A stretch of DNA of 61,702 nt from contig JAQWCH010000006.1 of NCBI GenBank assembly GCA_028705995.1, positions 1-61,702 on the forward strand, given 5' to 3'. This document shows, in pieces, positions 1 through 8,999 of the stretch. The notes below the pieces were generated by a model that worked only from the letters and a program-made list of their open reading frames with translations, was not told the origin of the DNA and did no database searches. Numbering within the stretch: the stretch's first letter is position 1; the number at the start of each line of letters is the position of its first letter. The translations under genes were made by a program, and so were the position numbers. Origin of the DNA: Bacilli bacterium. Its GTDB lineage: Bacteria; Bacillota_I; Bacilli_A; RFN20; CAG-826.

Positions 1-1
1 T

Positions 2-664
2 GTCTTACATCCCAAACTTGAATTAGTTAATGGTTCACCAAGCGCAATCGTCGCATCTAATACACAATCCGGCTTAGCGGGTGATTTAGAAACGTTGCTT
101 TTATGGAACGAACTTGATCCAGTTGATCAATATGAGGTCCATCGTAATAATCTAATTTATAACAACTATCAATTGAATCGCAATCCCTTTATTGATCATC
201 CAGAATGGGCGGAAATTATTTATGACCCACTCTATGATGGCCCAGGCGCTTCACTTGCTGATGGTTCATCAACTGCCGCTGGTCTTCCAGATGCTCCGCA
301 TCAACTATCAAGCATTAGCGTTGATCTTCGTGACGATAATCGCAAATTCACATTTTTACAATCAATTAAGGCCGATGATTTTATTGTCACGGCCCATTAT
401 CTTGATGGAACAAGTGCAATAGTTAGTGAAGTTGAAGTTGTCGTTATCAATCAATCAGATTTAATACTTAAAACTGTTGGCGAACAAGTTATTGAAGTAA
501 CGTATCAGGAAGTTGATATTACAAAAACAATGACAATAACAATTAATGTTGAACTCGCAGTATGGCAAATGATTATTATTGGAGTCGTGGGCTTAATTAT
601 AATTGTTATTATTATTTCATCCCCGAAATTATCTAAATTAGCGAAGCGAAAAATTCGCCGCTAA
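2..664 (+). CDS. Membrane-anchored extracellular endonuclease I family protein (partial, C-terminal part)
   Basis: The frame is open to the left edge, so the true start lies outside the window. A TTG at 95 is only an internal leucine codon. Residues around positions 80-220 (GDLETLLLWNELDPVDQYE, then HRNN and NRNPFIDHPEWAE) match the C-terminal part of the endonuclease I family (PF04231), secreted nucleases that cut DNA and RNA without sequence preference. A roughly 90-residue beta-rich segment like a bacterial Ig-type repeat follows. The protein ends in a single membrane helix (about nt 555-620) and a K/R-rich tail, so the enzyme is probably tethered outside the cell. The catalytic His region would lie upstream and cannot be checked. 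Likely role, by inference: scavenging extracellular nucleic acid. Confidence 0.8.
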   Translation, partial: VLHPKLELVNGSPSAIVASNTQSGLAGDLETLLLWNELDPVDQYEVHRNNLIYNNYQLNRNPFIDHPEWAEIIYDPLYDGPGASLADGSSTAAGLPDAPHQLSSISVDLRDDNRKFTFLQSIKADDFIVTAHYLDGTSAIVSEVEVVVINQSDLILKTVGEQVIEVTYQEVDITKTMTITINVELAVWQMIIIGVVGLIIIVIIISSPKLSKLAKRKIRR

Positions 665-693
665 TAAAAAACCTCGCTTACGCGTGCGAGGTT
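665..693 (-). terminator. Intrinsic terminator of the ABC exporter operon
   Basis: An 8-bp perfect stem (AACCTCGC 670-677 with GCGAGGTT 686-693) is followed, in minus-strand reading, by a T-run (complement of the A-run at 666-671). It sits about 35 nt beyond the stop of the minus-strand exporter gene. Confidence 0.8.
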
Positions 694-710
694 AATAAAT
701 CTTGTTTATG

Positions 711-741
711 AGCTTAATCAGAATATTGATTAAGCTTTTTT
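711..741 (+). terminator. Intrinsic terminator of the endonuclease gene
   Basis: A 10-bp perfect stem (711-720 with 727-736) with a 6-nt loop is followed by six T's (736-741) on the plus strand. It overlaps the last codons of the convergent exporter gene, whose stop is at 730-732, so the two genes share this DNA. Confidence 0.8.
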
Positions 742-2664
742 GATTTGTTTTTCGTAGGTGGCAATTTGTTCATCGATGTGGAGTTCCGAAAATTGATTCA
801 TATAAAGACGGTGATAGGCTCCATTTTTTGCCATTAATTCTTGATGACTACCATCTTCAATAATTTTACCATCGACCATCATTAAAATGCGGTCGCTATC
901 CACAATTGTTGATAAACGATGGGCGATAATAATTGATGTTCGGCCGGCGAGAACTGTTTTAATTGCCTTTTGAATCGTTGTTTCTGTTTCAGTATCAATT
1001 GAAGAAGTAGCCTCATCTAATATCATGATTTTTGGGTCACGAATCAAAGCGCGGGCAAACGAAATTAATTGTTTTTGACCAACAGAAAGTGAAGAGCCAC
1101 CATCACTGAGTTTCGTGTCATATTGTTCGGGAAGTCCCATCACAAAATCATCAAGATCAACGATTTTAGCAGCTCGAATAATTTCTTCGTCGGTAGCATT
1201 TAATTTACCATAACGTATATTTTCTTTAATTGTTCCGGTAAATATAAAAGGCGTTTGTTGAACATAGCCAATATTTGAGCGCAACCAACCAACCGAGCGT
1301 TCACGATAATCGACACCATCAATTAAGATATTTCCACCAGTTGGTTCATAAAAACGGCAAAGAAGATTTACTGTTGTCGATTTACCCGAACCTGTTTCTC
1401 CAACAATCGCAATTGTTTGACCTTGCTTAATTGTGAGATTTAAATTACGAATGATTTCAATACCAGGCAAGTATGAAAAATCGACATTTGTAAACTCAAT
1501 GTGTCCATTCACAGTTGGATATTGTTCAACTTTTGGTTGAAGTAGTGTTCCGTATATGGCGCTTACTTCTGGTGAATCTTGAATTGCGGGCTCAGATTCA
1601 ATGAGTGATAGAATTTTTTCGCAACTTGCTTGTGTTGACATTACTTCAGCAAGAATTTCAGCGCTCTCTTGAATTGGATTATAAACCGCGCCAACAAAGC
1701 CAAGGAAAACAGCTAGTAGAGCAATATCGACGGCGCCCCCTGGTGTCGAAGGTAGCAATTGATAAGCAAAGAAGATAATAGCGGCATTTGTTAAGGCGGC
1801 GATAATATTTACACTTGGCTGGAAAAATGATTGCGCACGAGCGCGTTTAAATGTCTTACGGGCAAGATCGGAAATAATCGCGTTAGATTCATCGTATGTC
1901 GTATCCTCAATTGCTAACGTTTTAATTGTTTTTGCCCCGCTGATGCATTCAGCAAGCCAACTTACATAGCTAGAATATGCTGCTCGGGCAATGCGGGATA
2001 GGTTAAGAATCCAACTTTCAAAAATTGGTGAAAGCAACGCGACAAGCGGGGTCGAAGCTAAAATTACCAGAGACATTTTCCAATCCATAGAAAACATTGT
2101 AATTAAAGTAATCACAATATCGAAAGCAATCCACACAACACGAATAATTCCCCACGAAATCATATCCGATATTTTGCTTGTGTCGTTTTGCATCCGCGCG
2201 ATTAACCAACCAGAGGAGTTTTTATCAAAATAGGCAAATGATAATTTTTGTACTTGGGTAAACGAATCTCTTCTTAGATCGACCATAATTTTTACATTTA
2301 AATAATCGGTCAAATAAAACGAAACATAAATTAGTCCAGAGCGAAGAACTAATCCAACAATAAGAATCGTCACATATTGAATGAAATTAACAGAAAAAAT
2401 AAAGCCAATCAGATTAATTGTGATATCGACATCAGCAAGGTTTATTCCCGGCGTTGAACCAAAAGCTTCTACCGCTGAAATTGCCGCACGATTCATAATT
2501 GGTGTAAAAGATGAATCATAAAGCGATGTACCAAAAAGTGTTAATAAAAGGACAATTAAAATCGGCCAATATTTAAAAGAATACCTTAGTACTTTAAACC
2601 AAGCGTTAATATTTATTTTTTTTGGAAGCTTTACTTCCTCTTCCTCATAACCAGCGTAAGCCAT
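730..2664 (-). CDS. Heterodimeric ABC exporter, consensus-ATPase subunit
   Basis: A 644-residue half-transporter with an N-terminal six-helix exporter domain (about residues 25-350) and a C-terminal nucleotide-binding domain. Walker A GETGSGKST is near residue 424, the signature is LSVGQ near 524, and Walker B ILDEATSSID near 548 keeps the catalytic Glu. The family (LmrCD, YheIH, TM287/288, MdlAB) exports drugs, lipids or peptides. The signature deviates from LSGGQ, as expected for the subunit that contributes the signature to the degenerate ATP site. It starts 17 nt after the stop of its partner (2682) with an AGGAGG-like site, so the two form an operon. The substrate cannot be read from the sequence. 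Confidence 0.9.
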   Translation of the reverse strand: MAYAGYEEEEVKLPKKININAWFKVLRYSFKYWPILIVLLLTLFGTSLYDSSFTPIMNRAAISAVEAFGSTPGINLADVDITINLIGFIFSVNFIQYVTILIVGLVLRSGLIYVSFYLTDYLNVKIMVDLRRDSFTQVQKLSFAYFDKNSSGWLIARMQNDTSKISDMISWGIIRVVWIAFDIVITLITMFSMDWKMSLVILASTPLVALLSPIFESWILNLSRIARAAYSSYVSWLAECISGAKTIKTLAIEDTTYDESNAIISDLARKTFKRARAQSFFQPSVNIIAALTNAAIIFFAYQLLPSTPGGAVDIALLAVFLGFVGAVYNPIQESAEILAEVMSTQASCEKILSLIESEPAIQDSPEVSAIYGTLLQPKVEQYPTVNGHIEFTNVDFSYLPGIEIIRNLNLTIKQGQTIAIVGETGSGKSTTVNLLCRFYEPTGGNILIDGVDYRERSVGWLRSNIGYVQQTPFIFTGTIKENIRYGKLNATDEEIIRAAKIVDLDDFVMGLPEQYDTKLSDGGSSLSVGQKQLISFARALIRDPKIMILDEATSSIDTETETTIQKAIKTVLAGRTSIIIAHRLSTIVDSDRILMMVDGKIIEDGSHQELMAKNGAYHRLYMNQFSELHIDEQIATYEKQIKKA

Positions 2665-2681
2665 AATTTTAACCTCCTTTC

Positions 2682-4490
2682 TTAAATAATCCGTGTTTGA
2701 ATATCGTAGATGCGCCGATAAAGGCCATCTTGATTAATTAATTCGTCATGGTTGCCAATTTGGCTAATGCGACCATCTTCAAGCACGATAATTCGATTAG
2801 CATCTTTTGCGGTAGATACGCGGTGAGTAATAATTAATGTTGTTGTATTTTGCGCGCGCTTTTTTAATGCCGAGCGGATATTAATATCCGTTTCGGTATC
2901 GACCGCGGAAAGCGAATCATCAAAAATCAAGATTGGAACTTCATTGATAATCGTGCGGGCAATCGCTAATCTTTGTTTTTGTCCACCCGATAAAGTGACG
3001 CCTTTTTCACCAACTGGCGTATCATAGCCTTTTTCAAAACCAACAATCGTTTGATGAATATCAGCGATTGAAGTTGCCCGAATAATTTCATTTTCCGTTG
3101 CTTTTTTGTTGGCAATTTTTAGATTGTTGAGAATTGTTCGCGAAAATAAAAATGGTTCTTGCAAAACGGTTGCAATATGACTGCGTAGGTGTTTCTTTTG
3201 AATGTTTTTAAGCTCAACACCATCAATCGTGATTGAACCTTCTGTATACTCATACAAACGGCTTAAAATGTGGGCAAGCGTTGATTTGCCAGATCCAGTT
3301 TTACCCATAATTGCAATTGTTTCACCGGGACTAATATCTAAGTTAAAATCGTGAATAACAGCTTCATCATCATCTTCATAATGAAATTTAGCATCTTTAA
3401 AAACTATATGCCCGTGAATTTCCGGTGTTTCACCGCTATCAATATCTTCGATGGGAATCCCAAGAATTAAACGAATTCGATCAACAGAAACGACCGCGCG
3501 GGCCAAATTAGATAAAATTTGGGCAAATTGCCTGACTGGCCAAACTATCATACCGGTATAGGAAACCGCGACAACCAAAGTCCCAGGAGAGATTTCGCCT
3601 GTTAAGCCAAGGTAAACGCCAAAAATGAGCGAAAGGGCGATTTGACCAAAAATAAAAATATCGCTACTTGCATAATAGAATGCAGCAAACTTACGCCACT
3701 TAAGAAACTTGCCTTCATAATCCGTAAGATATTTTTCAAAATCATCTATTTCATATGTTTCGTTATTAAATGCTTTGACGACGCGAACAGCATTGAGATT
3801 CTCTTCGATTTTTGCCGTCATTAATCCTTCGCTATCATCGGTAATGCGGTAAAGTTTTCGTACTTTCCGAATCGTAAAAAATGAGTAGATGGCCATAATC
3901 GGCAAAATAATGATTGTGCTCAAAGCAATCTTTAATGAGATTGTTGATAAAATCAAAAATGAAAAAATAACCATTTCAATTGTATAAGTCATCATATTAA
4001 GTTGCCGAATAATAAAAGCACGTAAAATTTCTTCATCCCGCGTTGCGGTTTGAATGATATCACCATTTTTCATTTTCTTAATCTCGGGATAAGGAAGACG
4101 TTCGAGGTGATAAAAAAGCTTTAATTGCATCTCGCGCATGATTGAAGACTCGAGAGCGCCACGCATAATATTGCGGGCAACATTAATTAATGAGCGTCCA
4201 ACACCAAATCCGAGGATGATGATTGCAAACACCCAAAGATTTGCTCTAAGAAATTCTTGTCCACCAAGAACGTTGGTTAAAAAGCGATCAATTGGTCCAG
4301 TTGGGGGTGAATTTGTTAATGTGTCAACAAGCACTTTGTTTAGTAATGTCGATAGTAAAATAAATGACACAGCAAAAAATTGTAAAAAGAAGCCAAAATA
4401 AAACATGAAGCGATGACCTTTGGTCAAAGCATACATTGTTTTAAAATAACCTTTTTTCTTTTTCTGCCTGCGCGGAATAGCCTTTTCCAT
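2682..4490 (-). CDS. Heterodimeric ABC exporter, degenerate-site subunit
   Basis: A 602-residue half-transporter and the first gene of the minus-strand operon. It has a six-helix membrane domain and a nucleotide-binding domain with Walker A GKTGSGKST near residue 396 and signature LSGGQ near 501. Walker B reads LIFDDSLSAVD, so the catalytic Glu is replaced by Asp. That is the hallmark of the non-hydrolytic site in heterodimeric exporters such as TM287/288 and LmrCD. It pairs with the downstream 644-residue subunit. The 232-nt upstream region carries a promoter overlapped by an inverted repeat (4524-4543), so expression may be repressor-controlled. The family is assigned with high confidence; the substrate is unknown. 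Confidence 0.9.
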   Translation of the reverse strand: MEKAIPRRQKKKKGYFKTMYALTKGHRFMFYFGFFLQFFAVSFILLSTLLNKVLVDTLTNSPPTGPIDRFLTNVLGGQEFLRANLWVFAIIILGFGVGRSLINVARNIMRGALESSIMREMQLKLFYHLERLPYPEIKKMKNGDIIQTATRDEEILRAFIIRQLNMMTYTIEMVIFSFLILSTISLKIALSTIIILPIMAIYSFFTIRKVRKLYRITDDSEGLMTAKIEENLNAVRVVKAFNNETYEIDDFEKYLTDYEGKFLKWRKFAAFYYASSDIFIFGQIALSLIFGVYLGLTGEISPGTLVVAVSYTGMIVWPVRQFAQILSNLARAVVSVDRIRLILGIPIEDIDSGETPEIHGHIVFKDAKFHYEDDDEAVIHDFNLDISPGETIAIMGKTGSGKSTLAHILSRLYEYTEGSITIDGVELKNIQKKHLRSHIATVLQEPFLFSRTILNNLKIANKKATENEIIRATSIADIHQTIVGFEKGYDTPVGEKGVTLSGGQKQRLAIARTIINEVPILIFDDSLSAVDTETDINIRSALKKRAQNTTTLIITHRVSTAKDANRIIVLEDGRISQIGNHDELINQDGLYRRIYDIQTRII

Positions 4491-4523
4491 AAAATCAACT
4501 TCCTTAACTTAATAGATGTTCGC

Positions 4524-4543
4524 TTGATATTATACAATATCAA
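4524..4543. promoter_or_regulatory. Exporter promoter -10 inside a perfect inverted repeat (candidate operator)
   Basis: The minus strand has TATAAT at 4534-4529, about 40 nt upstream of the exporter start at 4490. It lies within a perfect 8-bp inverted repeat, TTGATATT (4524-4531) and AATATCAA (4536-4543), spaced by 4 nt. That is the size and position of a TetR/PadR/MarR-type repressor site. No clear -35 box is seen and no regulator gene is nearby. The repeat is seen directly; the operator role is inferred. Confidence 0.5.
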
Positions 4544-4690
4544 ACATAAAAATGGGCGTAAACACAGGATATTTCAGTAAAAATTATTACACTATTGCTT
4601 GTTTTTTTAACAAATTAGAAAAAGGTGACATTTTCATTTCATTAGAGCAACCAATAAGTAAGATTATTTACCCAAAGCCCAGTGTGTAAA

Positions 4691-4699
4691 TGTTATAAT
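4691..4699 (+). promoter_or_regulatory. Extended -10 promoter of the flippase-glycosyltransferase operon
   Basis: TG at 4691-4692, one base, then TATAAT at 4694-4699, 23 nt before the ATG at 4723. No good -35 is visible, consistent with an extended -10 promoter. An AAAAGG-type ribosome site lies just before the ATG. Confidence 0.6.
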
Positions 4700-4722
4700 A
4701 TCAAGGATAAAAAGGCATTATT

Positions 4723-6063
4723 ATGACGATTGAAGAAAATCAAAAACGTTTGCGGAAGAAAACTCGCAAATATATTCTCAATATGTTATTTGTTCTCGCT
4801 GTAGCAGTTATAGCGGGTTATTTGTCGTTGAAAGATAACTTTCAAGAAGTTGTTGATGCATTTTCTTCATCTGATTGGCGTTATTTAATTGTAATTTTGG
4901 CGGTTGTTTTCTTATATTTTTCAATTGATGGATTAATATTTTTTGTACTTGCGCGCCTATATACAACGCGATATAAATGGCATCGCGGATTAGCGGTTAC
5001 GCTAATTGGGGCATTTTATTCAGGTATCACTCCATCAAGTTCTGGTGGTCAATTTGCCCAGGCATCAACATTAAAAAGACAAAAAGTTGATTTATCATCA
5101 GCGGCCTCAATTCTTGTTATGCATTTTATTATTTATCAAATCGCATTGGTTGGATTTGGAATTGTCGCGATGATTTTTAAATTTGATGTTTTAATTAAGA
5201 ATGCGGCCCCACTTGATATTTTTGGTTTTAAAATTCCCGTTTGGTTATTAGCGTTAGTTGGCTTTCTCATCAATGGAATAGTGATTTCTGCACTTTTATT
5301 TATGTCGAATTCTAAAAAACTTCATAATTTTATCATTGAAAAAGGTATTGGGTTATTAGCAAAAATCAAAATTATTCGTCAACCAGATAAGCAACGGGCG
5401 AAACTGCGCATTTCAGTTGAAAACTTTCGAATTGAGCTCCGGCGTTTACAATCTAATATTCCCGTTTTGATTTTATTACTAATATTATTTTCGCTCAGAT
5501 TTGTTGCACTTTATTCAATTCCTTTTTTAGTTGGAAAAATGATGATGCTACCAATGAATGTTCATATTGTTGATGGAGCTTATGTTACTGGTAAAAGCGT
5601 ATATGCCGACACTGTCTTTCTTAACTCCTTTTTGCAGATGATTACTGGACTTGTCCCGTTACCTGGGGCGGCCGGTGTTTCCGAATACTTTTATGAGCGT
5701 TTATTTGCTAATTTGTTTTTAAACCCAACGCTTAGTGAAGTTAGTTTGTCCGCCAACATTGGTTATCTAAGAGCGGGTCAAATTATGTGGCGGTTTATAA
5801 CCTTCTATTTTGGTTTAATTGTTGGTGGTGGAGTGGCTGCGTTTTATCGCTCGAGTATGGAGAAAGAAATCGATGCCGAATTTGCTAGCAAAACATTTGC
5901 GGAAATTCAAGCTGAAACAATGGCACTTCGAACGGCAACTTCAAATACGATGGTTAATACCTCTACACTTTCTGTCCAAGAAATTCGGCGAAAAATCACG
6001 CAACGCCACACGCGGAAAATTGATAAAAATAGTATCGATGATAATAAAGAGGAAGAGCGATGA
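4723..6063 (+). CDS. YbhN/AglD/MprF-N family polytopic membrane protein
   Basis: A 446-residue integral membrane protein with about 8 hydrophobic segments, matching the lysylphosphatidylglycerol synthase transmembrane family (PF03706). Conserved family stretches are visible: SGITPSSSGGQFAQAS near residues 100-120 and GLVPLPGAAGVSEYF near 310. This family is the flippase-like part of MprF without the aminoacyl-transferase domain, and in other bacteria it often sits beside lipid or glycan glycosyltransferases. The C-terminal 80 residues are charged and cytoplasmic. The TGA stop overlaps the next gene's ATG by 4 nt, so it is translationally coupled to the glycosyltransferase. A role in moving a glycolipid across the membrane is inference. 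Confidence 0.85.
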   Translation: MTIEENQKRLRKKTRKYILNMLFVLAVAVIAGYLSLKDNFQEVVDAFSSSDWRYLIVILAVVFLYFSIDGLIFFVLARLYTTRYKWHRGLAVTLIGAFYSGITPSSSGGQFAQASTLKRQKVDLSSAASILVMHFIIYQIALVGFGIVAMIFKFDVLIKNAAPLDIFGFKIPVWLLALVGFLINGIVISALLFMSNSKKLHNFIIEKGIGLLAKIKIIRQPDKQRAKLRISVENFRIELRRLQSNIPVLILLLILFSLRFVALYSIPFLVGKMMMLPMNVHIVDGAYVTGKSVYADTVFLNSFLQMITGLVPLPGAAGVSEYFYERLFANLFLNPTLSEVSLSANIGYLRAGQIMWRFITFYFGLIVGGGVAAFYRSSMEKEIDAEFASKTFAEIQAETMALRTATSNTMVNTSTLSVQEIRRKITQRHTRKIDKNSIDDNKEEER

Positions 6064-7235
6064 ATATTGGTTTATTTAGTGAAACTTATCCACCCGATAT
6101 CAATGGTGTAGCAACATCGACAAATGCGCTTTTTAATGTGCTTAATGCGCATGGACATCATGCTTATGTGATTACTACGCAACTTTCTGATAAAGAAAAA
6201 GAAGTGACATTTGAAGATAACATAATCCGTATTCCGGGATTCGAATTCAAACAACTTTACGGGTATCGCATCGCCGGCATTTACAATCCGCAAGCGATGA
6301 AAATCATTAAGCAGCTAAAACTCGATGTTATTCATGTACAAACAGAAGCGGGAATCGGTATTTTTGGAAAAACGATCGCCCGCAATTTACAACTTCCAGT
6401 TGTTTATACTTATCACACAATGTATGAAGATTATACATACTATGTTACACGGGGACGTATTGAAGGTTTCGCACGGCAAGTTGTACGTAATTTTTCACGC
6501 GGTGAAGCGGAAAAAGCCACCGAATTTATTACTCCATCCGAAAAGGTTAAAGATATTATTCGCTCATATGGTTATGAAGGCTATATTAACGTCGTTCCGA
6601 CAGGTGTAGACTTCTCGCGGTTTGAAGCGAGTCGCATTAATCACGAAAAACTTTTAGAATTTAAAAAGAAACACAATCTAGAAGACAAGTTTATTTTATT
6701 ATCACTTGGTCGTGTGGCAAAAGAAAAAAGCATTGATGTATTACTTCGCGGATACGCAGATTATTTAAAAAACGAAATCACTCCGACACACTTTCTCATT
6801 GTTGGTTTAGGTCCTGCTCTTGAAGACTTAAAGCTTTTAGCTCAGCAACTAAAAATCGAAGAACACGTGACTTTTCTTGGCCCAGTTCCGCCCGAGGATA
6901 CACCATTTTATTATCATCTTGGTGATTTATTTGTGTCGGCATCAATCAGCGAAACACAAGGCTTAACCTTTATGGAAGCGATGGCGGCTGGGAAACTTCT
7001 TTTAGCGCGTTATGATGAAAATCTCGTTGACGTGATTAAAGACGGCAAAACCGGCTTCTTTTTCCACAACGAAAAAGATTTTGAAACACAACTCAATAAA
7101 GTTATTCTTTTAGAACCTTCAGTTCGTGATGAAATGATCAAAAGTGCCTATCAATTAGTTGAAACTTATTCGTTGCCACGGTTTTATACAAATATCATGG
7201 AAGTTTACCGCCGTGCTGTTCGGCATAATTTCTAA
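6060..7235 (+). CDS. GT4-family glycosyltransferase, diacylglycerol glucosyltransferase-like
   Basis: A 391-residue GT-B glycosyltransferase. The N-terminal half begins MNIGLFSETYPPDINGVA, typical of 1,2-diacylglycerol 3-glucosyltransferases (Acholeplasma MGS, Firmicute lipid-anchor synthases). The C-terminal nucleotide-sugar domain has SLGRVAKEKSIDVLL and the E-x7-E donor motif in ETQGLTFMEAMAAG (about residues 299-312). The expected reaction is transfer of a hexose from a UDP-sugar to diacylglycerol at the inner membrane face. The partner encoded by the overlapping upstream gene may act on the product. The GT4 assignment is firm; the acceptor is inferred from family resemblance. Confidence 0.85.
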   Translation: MNIGLFSETYPPDINGVATSTNALFNVLNAHGHHAYVITTQLSDKEKEVTFEDNIIRIPGFEFKQLYGYRIAGIYNPQAMKIIKQLKLDVIHVQTEAGIGIFGKTIARNLQLPVVYTYHTMYEDYTYYVTRGRIEGFARQVVRNFSRGEAEKATEFITPSEKVKDIIRSYGYEGYINVVPTGVDFSRFEASRINHEKLLEFKKKHNLEDKFILLSLGRVAKEKSIDVLLRGYADYLKNEITPTHFLIVGLGPALEDLKLLAQQLKIEEHVTFLGPVPPEDTPFYYHLGDLFVSASISETQGLTFMEAMAAGKLLLARYDENLVDVIKDGKTGFFFHNEKDFETQLNKVILLEPSVRDEMIKSAYQLVETYSLPRFYTNIMEVYRRAVRHNF

Positions 7236-7236
7236 T

Positions 7237-8016
7237 ATGAAAGTCATTGATATTAAAGTTGGTAAAGTTAAGGTCACAATTAGTTTTGATGAACATCCCG
7301 ATATAGTTCTACCGGTTGATATTTTTTATGAAAACTATTTAGTTGTTGAAGATGAAATAAGTTTAGATAAAATTGAACAATTAACAAAGATATCATCTTA
7401 TGCAAATCTTCAGCGCTATGCTTATAATTTATTCGCTCGTAAAGCTTATACAGAAGCACAAATCACGGAAAAATTAACAATTAAAGGTGCAACAAAGGCG
7501 GATATTGAAAAGATTATTAAAAGACTAAGAGCATCTTATTTAATTGATGATCGACGTTATCTTACTGATTATTTCCACTTAGCGAAAGAGCGGGGATATG
7601 GTAAACATAAAATAATTAAAAAATTAATTGAAGTGGGCATTCCAAATTATTTATTGCAGCAATTAAAGTTTGATGACGTGGATGAACTGCAGCGGGCGAC
7701 CAGTCAGTTAGCAAAACTGTTGAACAAATACCGAAATGTTAATTCACGAAAACAAAAAGAAAAAGTATACCGCGCATTAATTGAAAGTGGTTATGATCAC
7801 GAAATTGTGGCGCAAGTTGTTGAAAATGCAAACTTTAGAAGTCCTGAACGAGATTTTGTTTTATTGCAACAAGACTATGAAAAAGCTCTAAGGCATTATG
7901 TAAAACTAAATGACAACTACGAAAAAAAAGCAAAAATCACCCGATACCTTCTACAAAGAGGGTATAATTATAATGACATTTTAAAAGTCTTGGAGGCTCA
8001 TAATGACAACGATTGA
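7237..8016 (+). CDS. recX: Regulatory protein RecX
   Basis: A 259-residue protein made of repeated three-helix units, as in RecX, the modulator of RecA filaments. The central repeat LFARKAYTEAQITEKLTIKG followed by YLIDDRRYLTDYFHLAKERG is the family core. Length is close to Bacillus RecX (about 264). The start chosen is the ATG at 7237, one base after the upstream stop. A longer in-frame start at 7159 would lie inside the glycosyltransferase gene. No clear SD site, so translation probably depends on coupling. recA itself is 25 kb away at 32505. Confidence 0.88.
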   Translation: MKVIDIKVGKVKVTISFDEHPDIVLPVDIFYENYLVVEDEISLDKIEQLTKISSYANLQRYAYNLFARKAYTEAQITEKLTIKGATKADIEKIIKRLRASYLIDDRRYLTDYFHLAKERGYGKHKIIKKLIEVGIPNYLLQQLKFDDVDELQRATSQLAKLLNKYRNVNSRKQKEKVYRALIESGYDHEIVAQVVENANFRSPERDFVLLQQDYEKALRHYVKLNDNYEKKAKITRYLLQRGYNYNDILKVLEAHNDND

Positions 8017-8938
8017 TCAATTAATAGAAAATATGCGTGTGGAAAGTCCATATTTAGTAATTAACGCAACAAAAGGTACGACCGGTAATAACCAAGCGTA
8101 TATGACGATTACGTTACAAGACAAGACCGGAACAATAGAAGGAAAAAAATGGGACGCTCGTCCCAGCGACGATGAAATTTTTGCTATTGGTAACATTGTA
8201 AATATCGAAGCGGATGTTTTAAATTATCGCGGCAGTATGCAACTTAAAATTCTCTCTGGCACGATTGTTGACGCAAGTAGCGTCGATATAACACAATTTA
8301 CAATTTCTAGTCCGATACCGCAAAGCGAACTTGAAAATAGACTACAACAATTATTATCATCATTCAGTGATAAAGATATCAGTTTAATTGTTAATACACT
8401 GATTAAAAAACATTACGAGCAATTTTTAACTTATCCAGCTGCTGTTCGTAATCATCATGAGTTTACCAATGGCCTGCTTTACCATACACTTTCAATGGCG
8501 GAGTTAGGCGAACGGATTGCTAATTTCTACCCGCAAATCAATCGAGATTTGTTAATTGGGGGTATTTTATTACATGATCTTGGTAAAACAATTGAGCTGT
8601 CGGGGCCAATTATTCCAAAGTACACGACAGAAGGCCGTCTTATTGGTCATATCTCAATGGCCGCTAGTGAAATTCAAAATGTTGCTTCGGAATTAGAAAT
8701 TACTAGTGAAGTTCCAACACTATTAGCGCATATGGTGCTCGCTCATCATGGGAAACTTGAGTTTGGATCGCCAGTATTACCAGAAATTCGTGAAGCATTA
8801 GTTTTATCGATGATTGATGACCTTGATGCGAAGATGATGATGCTTGATAAAGCTTTTAACGGAATTAATGATGGCGAATGGACGCCACGTCTCTGGGCGT
8901 TAAACGATAGTTATTTCTATCTGCCTAAAAAACGATAA
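8003..8938 (+). CDS. yhaM: 3'-5' exoribonuclease YhaM-like (OB-fold + HD domain)
   Basis: A 311-residue protein with an N-terminal OB-fold nucleic-acid binding domain (about residues 10-85, TITLQDKTGTIEGKKWDA) and an HD phosphohydrolase domain (about 150-290). The HD domain shows HHEFTNGLLYHTLSMAE and LLHDLGKTIE. This is the architecture of Bacillus YhaM/CbfA, a metal-dependent 3'-5' exonuclease acting on short RNA and DNA. It starts within the last 14 nt of recX behind GGAGG, so translation is coupled. It ends at a strong bidirectional terminator. Confidence 0.88.
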   Translation: MTTIDQLIENMRVESPYLVINATKGTTGNNQAYMTITLQDKTGTIEGKKWDARPSDDEIFAIGNIVNIEADVLNYRGSMQLKILSGTIVDASSVDITQFTISSPIPQSELENRLQQLLSSFSDKDISLIVNTLIKKHYEQFLTYPAAVRNHHEFTNGLLYHTLSMAELGERIANFYPQINRDLLIGGILLHDLGKTIELSGPIIPKYTTEGRLIGHISMAASEIQNVASELEITSEVPTLLAHMVLAHHGKLEFGSPVLPEIREALVLSMIDDLDAKMMMLDKAFNGINDGEWTPRLWALNDSYFYLPKKR

Positions 8939-8956
8939 TAGTTTAAAAACAATGCA

Positions 8957-8990
8957 AAAACCGCCTCGATTTGAAGGCGGTTTTCTTTTT
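8957..8990. terminator. Bidirectional intrinsic terminator
   Basis: A 10-bp perfect stem (AAAACCGCCT 8957-8966 with AGGCGGTTTT 8975-8984) is followed by TTTTCTTTTT on the plus strand, with an A-run on the other side. It serves both the yhaM operon and the convergent HIT gene. Confidence 0.9.
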
Positions 8991-8999
8991 AAGTGCTAT

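Noticed and set aside
95-664. TTG at 95 as a start of a separate small gene
   Set aside because: The frame continues to the window edge with endonuclease I-like residues upstream, so this is an internal codon.
6085-6095. DnaA-box-like TTATCCAC
   Set aside because: Single copy inside the GT4 coding sequence with no cluster of boxes, so not an origin.
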